Below, one piece after another: positions 60,658 through 64,000 of a stretch of DNA of 64,000 nt. The DNA lies in NCBI GenBank assembly GCA_902613855.1, contig CACMIX010000002.1, forward strand, positions 1 to 64,000. The letters run 5' to 3'. The translations under genes and the position numbers were made by a program. Position 1 is the stretch's first letter; each line of letters starts with the position of its first letter. The notes beneath the pieces were generated by a model that saw only the letters and a list, made by a program, of their open reading frames with translations, made no database searches and was not told the DNA's origin. The stretch is from an uncultured Pelagibacteraceae bacterium. Lineage in GTDB: Bacteria; Pseudomonadota; Alphaproteobacteria; Pelagibacterales; Pelagibacteraceae.

Positions 60658-62139
60658 ATGTCTGTTAACTACAAATCTATTGCACAAAAATTAAAATTTG
60701 AAGGCCGTGCCTTTATAAATGGTAAGTATGTTAATGCTATAGATGGTAAAAAATTTGAAACCATAAATCCTGCGACTGGAGAAAAACTTTGTGCAGTAGC
60801 GAAATGTAACGAAAAAGACGTTAATTTAGCAGTCAAAGTTTCAAGGAAAGCATTCAATAGCGGTGTTTGGTCTAGAAGCTCACCTGAATATCGAAAAGAA
60901 GTATTATTAAAATTTGCTGAACTACTTAGAAAGTATGGCAATGAAAATTCAGTTTTAGAATGCGTCGATACAGGAAAATTAATATTGGACTGTATAAATG
61001 AAGTTGCTAACGACGCTCCAATGCATTTTCAGTGGTATGGAGAATTAATTGATAAGGTTTTTGGAAAGGTTGGTCCTACCGAACCATCTATTACAAGTTT
61101 AATAGTAAAAGAACCTATTGGAGTTGTTGCAGGTATAGTACCATGGAATTTCCCTTTGATGATGGCAGTTTGGAAAATGGCGCCTGCTCTTGCTGCAGGA
61201 TGTTCTGTTATTATTAAACCGGCAGAAGACACACCACTAACAGCTATAAGAGTTGCAAAAATCGCTCAAGAAGCAGGAATTCCTGATGGAGTTTTAAATG
61301 TTCTTCCTGGTTATGGTGATGTGGGAGAAGCACTTGGTAGACATAAAGATGTAGATGCGGTTTCCTTTACAGGATCAACTGAAGTAGGTGGATATTTTCT
61401 AAAATATTCAAGTGAAAGTAATTTAAAACCAGTTGCGCTAGAAATGGGAGGTAAAAGTCCATTCATAGTATTAGAAGATGCAAAAATTAATGATGATTTA
61501 ATTGATAATGCAATTAATTCTGCTTTTTGGAATGGAGGCCAAAACTGCTCTGCAAATATGAGGCAGATAGTTCATGAAAAAGTTAAAGATGAATTTTTAG
61601 ATAAAGTTTCAAAAAAAGTTAAGAGTTTAAAAGTTGGAGATCCATTAAATTTAAAATCAAATATGGGATCAATGATTTCAAAAAATCATTTAATTAATGT
61701 TAATAATTATATCCAAAAAGGAATCGATGAAGGTGCAAAACTTTTATTAGGAGGTGTTTCAGACATTAAACAAAAAGGCTTTTATGCAAAACCAACATTA
61801 TTTGATGGATTAAAAGAAAATATGACCATTGCTCAAGAAGAAATTTTTGGACCGGTGTTAGGAGTTTTGACTGTTAAGAATGATAAAGATGCTCTCAAAG
61901 TTGCAAGTAATTCTAAATATGGTTTGCATGCAAGTGTATTTACTCAAGACATAGATAGAGCATTTCATTTGGCAAAAAGTTTACCTTGTGGAACAGTTTC
62001 TGTTAATACGTTTTCAGAGGGAGATATAAAAACTCCATTTGGTGGATATAAACAATCTGGATCTTTATCAAGAGATCAAGGTACCGAGGCTTTAAATTCT
62101 TTTCTTCAAACAAAAACAATTTGGATTAGTCATTCTTAA
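60658..62139 (+). CDS. NAD(P)-dependent aldehyde dehydrogenase
   Basis: A 493-residue ALDH. The catalytic C297 (GGQNCSANMR) and general base E262 (LEMGGKSPF) are in place, as are the 'PWNFPLMMAVWKMAPALAAGCSVIIKPAE' cofactor segment and the 'FTGSTEVGG' loop. The layout resembles PuuC/BetB-type enzymes acting on amino- or betaine-aldehydes, but specificity is not determined by these motifs. It begins with ATG 43 bases after the epoxide hydrolase. A weak terminator follows it. Confidence 0.9.
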   Translation: MSVNYKSIAQKLKFEGRAFINGKYVNAIDGKKFETINPATGEKLCAVAKCNEKDVNLAVKVSRKAFNSGVWSRSSPEYRKEVLLKFAELLRKYGNENSVLECVDTGKLILDCINEVANDAPMHFQWYGELIDKVFGKVGPTEPSITSLIVKEPIGVVAGIVPWNFPLMMAVWKMAPALAAGCSVIIKPAEDTPLTAIRVAKIAQEAGIPDGVLNVLPGYGDVGEALGRHKDVDAVSFTGSTEVGGYFLKYSSESNLKPVALEMGGKSPFIVLEDAKINDDLIDNAINSAFWNGGQNCSANMRQIVHEKVKDEFLDKVSKKVKSLKVGDPLNLKSNMGSMISKNHLINVNNYIQKGIDEGAKLLLGGVSDIKQKGFYAKPTLFDGLKENMTIAQEEIFGPVLGVLTVKNDKDALKVASNSKYGLHASVFTQDIDRAFHLAKSLPCGTVSVNTFSEGDIKTPFGGYKQSGSLSRDQGTEALNSFLQTKTIWISHS

Positions 62140-62191
62140 AATAATTTAAGCAGTTTATATAAGCTAATTGCATATCAGTTAACCCAAAATG

Positions 62192-62218
62192 GACGAGCAT
62201 TTTCTTTGACTCGTCTTT
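62192..62218 (+). terminator. possible weak terminator after aldehyde dehydrogenase
   Basis: GACGAG (62192-62197) pairs with CTCGTC (62210-62215) around a 12-base loop, followed by TTTGTT. The stem is short, but it is the only GC-rich element in the 124-base gap before dctP. The dctP gene then has a strong AAGGGG ribosome binding site at about 62252-62257. Confidence 0.4.
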
Positions 62219-62263
62219 GTTAATCTAGTTAAATTAAAACTTAAATTAAAGAAGGGGAAAATA

Positions 62264-63313
62264 ATGAAAATAATTAATACTAAAAAAATTTGCAAAACTT
62301 TGCTTAAAGTATTTGCAATTGCTTTTTTTGCCCAAGCTGCCTATGCAGAGGTAACTCTTAAGCTTGGAACTACTGGAAGATTGGGTATGCCTATTGGTGA
62401 TGCCATAGATCAAGCATTGATACCAGCTTTGGCAAAAGCTTCTGGTGGTAAAATGAAAATCGAACCACATTATCAAAAAAGTTTATGCGCAGAGCAAAAA
62501 TGTGGTGAACAAGCCAATCAAGGACTTATAGCTCTGTGGACTAGTTCTACTGCAAACTATGGTAATTTTGGACCAGAGTTAGCAATTTTTGATTTGCCTT
62601 TCATTTTTAAATCATTGGAAGATGCAAAAAGAATATCAGATGAATGGTTAGCTGAAAGGCAGTGTAAACTTGCCCTTGAAAATGCTGGTCACATTTGCCT
62701 TTCTGTATATTCAAGTGGTGGATTTAGACAGCTTGGAAATGCAACTAAACCAGTCCATGTTCCTAATGATATGAAGGGACTGAAATGGCGTACTACCAAG
62801 AGTCCTGTTGAGTTCATGCTAGTTAAAAATTGGGGTGCAACTCCAACTCCTTATGACTGGAGCCAGTTATACTCAGGCCTACAGTCGGGTGTAGTTGAAG
62901 GCCAGTATGTTGCTAGTCCATGGCAGCACGTAGCAAAACTTCATGAAGTTGCAAAATACTTCACTGAAATTGGTGGTATGTGGTCTGGAAACATTTTAGC
63001 AATGGATGCAAAGCAGTATAATGCTCTGTCATCTCAAGAGAAGAAATGGTTACACGAAGCAGCTGATGCTTATGGAGAAAAAGTAAACCAGTTAGATAAC
63101 GCTTGGATTAAGAATGGTGAAGATGCAATCAAAGCTTCTGCTAAAGAGTGGTATGTACCAACTGAAGCGGAAATGTCTAAATGGAGAGCAGGTGCAATTG
63201 GTGCTTGGTTAGATGCTAAAGGTACTTTTGAACCAGAAGTAGCTAAAAGAGTTCTTCTAGAACAAGGAATGGATGGATTTGTAGCTCAGTTAGAGAAAGC
63301 TGGGGCTCTATAA
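62264..63313 (+). CDS. dctP: TRAP transporter substrate-binding protein (DctP type)
   Basis: The periplasmic receptor of a TRAP transporter. A signal peptide (1-28, AQAAYA) precedes the DctP domain. 'TANYGNFGPELAIFDLPFIFKSLEDAKRI', 'VYSSGGFRQLGN' (with the ligand-carboxylate Arg region), 'DMKGLKWRTTKSPVEF' and 'GVVEGQYVASPWQHVAKLHEVAKYF' identify the family. The paired cysteines in 'LCAEQKCGEQ' and 'RQCKLAL...HICL' are unusual and may form disulfides. It is less AT-rich than most neighbours, as expected for an abundant protein. The ligand, probably a carboxylate, cannot be named. Confidence 0.93.
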   Translation: MKIINTKKICKTLLKVFAIAFFAQAAYAEVTLKLGTTGRLGMPIGDAIDQALIPALAKASGGKMKIEPHYQKSLCAEQKCGEQANQGLIALWTSSTANYGNFGPELAIFDLPFIFKSLEDAKRISDEWLAERQCKLALENAGHICLSVYSSGGFRQLGNATKPVHVPNDMKGLKWRTTKSPVEFMLVKNWGATPTPYDWSQLYSGLQSGVVEGQYVASPWQHVAKLHEVAKYFTEIGGMWSGNILAMDAKQYNALSSQEKKWLHEAADAYGEKVNQLDNAWIKNGEDAIKASAKEWYVPTEAEMSKWRAGAIGAWLDAKGTFEPEVAKRVLLEQGMDGFVAQLEKAGAL

Positions 63314-63334
63314 ATCGTTTAAAGATAAACTGTG

Positions 63335-63374
63335 TAAAGATCATTTAGTTCTATTTAGAGCTAGATGATCTTTA
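63335..63374 (+). promoter_or_regulatory. long intercistronic hairpin between dctP and dctM
   Basis: An 18-base-pair stem (63335-63352 with 63357-63374, two G-T pairs) closes a 4-base ATTT loop. No T tract follows, so it is not a standard terminator. Between a binding-protein gene and its permease gene such a structure usually stabilises the upstream mRNA or limits read-through, so that the receptor is made in excess. The rest of the 91-base gap holds no small permease gene. Confidence 0.7.
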
Positions 63375-63404
63375 CCTAAAACAAATCATAACATATAAGT
63401 AACT

Positions 63405-64000
63405 ATGGAAAGTATCATTCTACTTGTAGTACTACTTTTCCTAATCTTATTAGGTGCACCCATTGGCTTCATATTAATACTAATACCATTCGTTTATATT
63501 TTATTTACCGACGCTGTACCGCTTGTTTTGATCCCTAGTCAAATGTTTAATGCTATTGACTCAGTTCCATTAACTGCAATCGCGTTCTTTATGCTAACAG
63601 GTGAGTTAATGACAAGTGCTACGATTACGGACCGATTAGTAGCTTTGAGTAGGGCATTAATTGGACGTATACGAGGGGGGTTGGCCCAAGTAAATGTTCT
63701 TGTAAGCATGTTTTTTGCGGGGATGAATGGTTCTGTAGTAGCAGATACAGCTACAGTGGGAGCACTAGTTTTACCAGCAATGAAAAAAGCTGGATATCCT
63801 GCTGCGTTTTCGGCTGCAGTTACAGGAGTTAGTTCCACCATCGGAGGGATAATTCCACCTAGTATCATGATGATTGTGCTTGCTAACTCGACTGAAATTT
63901 CGATTGCAGCTTTATTTGCGGCTGGGATTGTTCCAGGCGTATTGATAGGAGTTGTTATCATGATAATCAATCATTACTTTGCAATCAAATATAACTTTGA
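63405..64000 (+). CDS. dctM: TRAP transporter large permease, DctM type (3' truncated by window edge)
   Basis: The reading frame opens at ATG 63405 and runs off the window after 198 codons. The visible part is the start of a DctM permease: 'LGAPIGFILILIPFVYILF', 'FFMLTGELMTSATITDRLVALSRALIGRIRGGLAQVNVLVSMFFAGMNGSVVADTATVG' and 'GGIIPPSIMMIVLA' are family landmarks, with six or so membrane helices. It follows dctP without an intervening small DctQ subunit, which may lie downstream or elsewhere. Codons such as GCG, TCG, ACG and GGG are more frequent than in neighbouring genes. Confidence 0.92.
   Translation, partial: MESIILLVVLLFLILLGAPIGFILILIPFVYILFTDAVPLVLIPSQMFNAIDSVPLTAIAFFMLTGELMTSATITDRLVALSRALIGRIRGGLAQVNVLVSMFFAGMNGSVVADTATVGALVLPAMKKAGYPAAFSAAVTGVSSTIGGIIPPSIMMIVLANSTEISIAALFAAGIVPGVLIGVVIMIINHYFAIKYNF

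Noticed and set aside
63539-63970. 143-codon open frame on the minus strand at the window end
   Set aside because: It is the antisense shadow of dctM, whose plus-strand translation matches TRAP permease motifs throughout.
1-64000. CRISPR array, insertion sequence, prophage or toxin-antitoxin system
   Set aside because: No regularly spaced direct repeats, transposase, integrase, phage structural gene or paired toxin-antitoxin frames were seen on either strand.

Overview
The window is a gapless, very AT-rich, gene-dense bacterial chromosome segment. Many neighbouring genes overlap by 1-13 bases and intergenic gaps are short. Protein content and order fit a streamlined marine alphaproteobacterium of the SAR11 (Pelagibacterales) type: proteorhodopsin followed by ferredoxin and a TrxR-like ferredoxin reductase, a glycine riboswitch in front of gcvTHP, recA next to alaS, an alphaproteobacterial LexA-type box, and TRAP transport. 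This assignment is inference from gene content, since no database was searched. I see no insertion sequence, prophage or CRISPR array.

Layout. 1-9.97 kb: the end of an AsmA-like protein, then fumC, a MazG-like hydrolase, nadC-nadA (NAD synthesis), tRNA-Leu(GAG), ygfZ, a dihydroorotase-type amidohydrolase, an FkbM-type methyltransferase, an SMR transporter and propionyl-CoA synthetase. 10-14.1 kb: a blue-type proteorhodopsin with its own terminator, then a membrane di-iron desaturase, [2Fe-2S] ferredoxin, ferredoxin reductase and a GST. These look like an oxidase with its electron supply placed behind the light pump. 14.1-14.8 kb (minus): a DksA-like regulator overlapping two previously easy-to-miss genes for 42- and 31-residue membrane peptides. 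14.9-19.7 kb: two glycosyltransferases and a DUF1800/DUF1501 pair. 19.7-21.6 kb: a small Cys-tailed protein and umuDC under a LexA-type box. 21.8-28.9 kb: SOUL protein, GFA protein, glycerate-kinase-like protein, TolC, recA, alaS.

28.9-37.6 kb: icd, psd-pssA (phosphatidylethanolamine synthesis), a GT9 glycosyltransferase, rlmE, a Bateman-less guaB, a periplasmic TPR protein, guaA, gloA and panB. 37.6-42.1 kb: TerC-like and TPR proteins, pxpA diverging from pxpBC (5-oxoprolinase) around a palindrome, and a DMT transporter. 42.1-46.7 kb: tandem glycine riboswitch and the glycine cleavage operon gcvT-gcvH-gcvP. 46.7-51.7 kb: a lipid-modification cluster (COG2907 flavoprotein, DUF1365, cyclopropane fatty acid synthase, DUF3833 lipoprotein, SDR, TspO). 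51.7-57.0 kb: a DAO-type oxidoreductase, selO and msrA (redox repair), NAD-formate dehydrogenase, an HPP membrane protein and an IscU/SufU-like scaffold. 57.1-64 kb: DMT transporter with a glycine-amidinotransferase-like enzyme, epoxide hydrolase, aldehyde dehydrogenase, and a TRAP transporter (dctP, then dctM running off the end).

Main themes are one-carbon and nitrogen salvage (glycine, 5-oxoproline, formate, guanidino compounds), light-driven energy, and membrane lipid remodelling. The least explained items are the DksA-linked micro-ORF pair, the desaturase/ferredoxin/reductase/GST block behind proteorhodopsin, and several regulatory palindromes.
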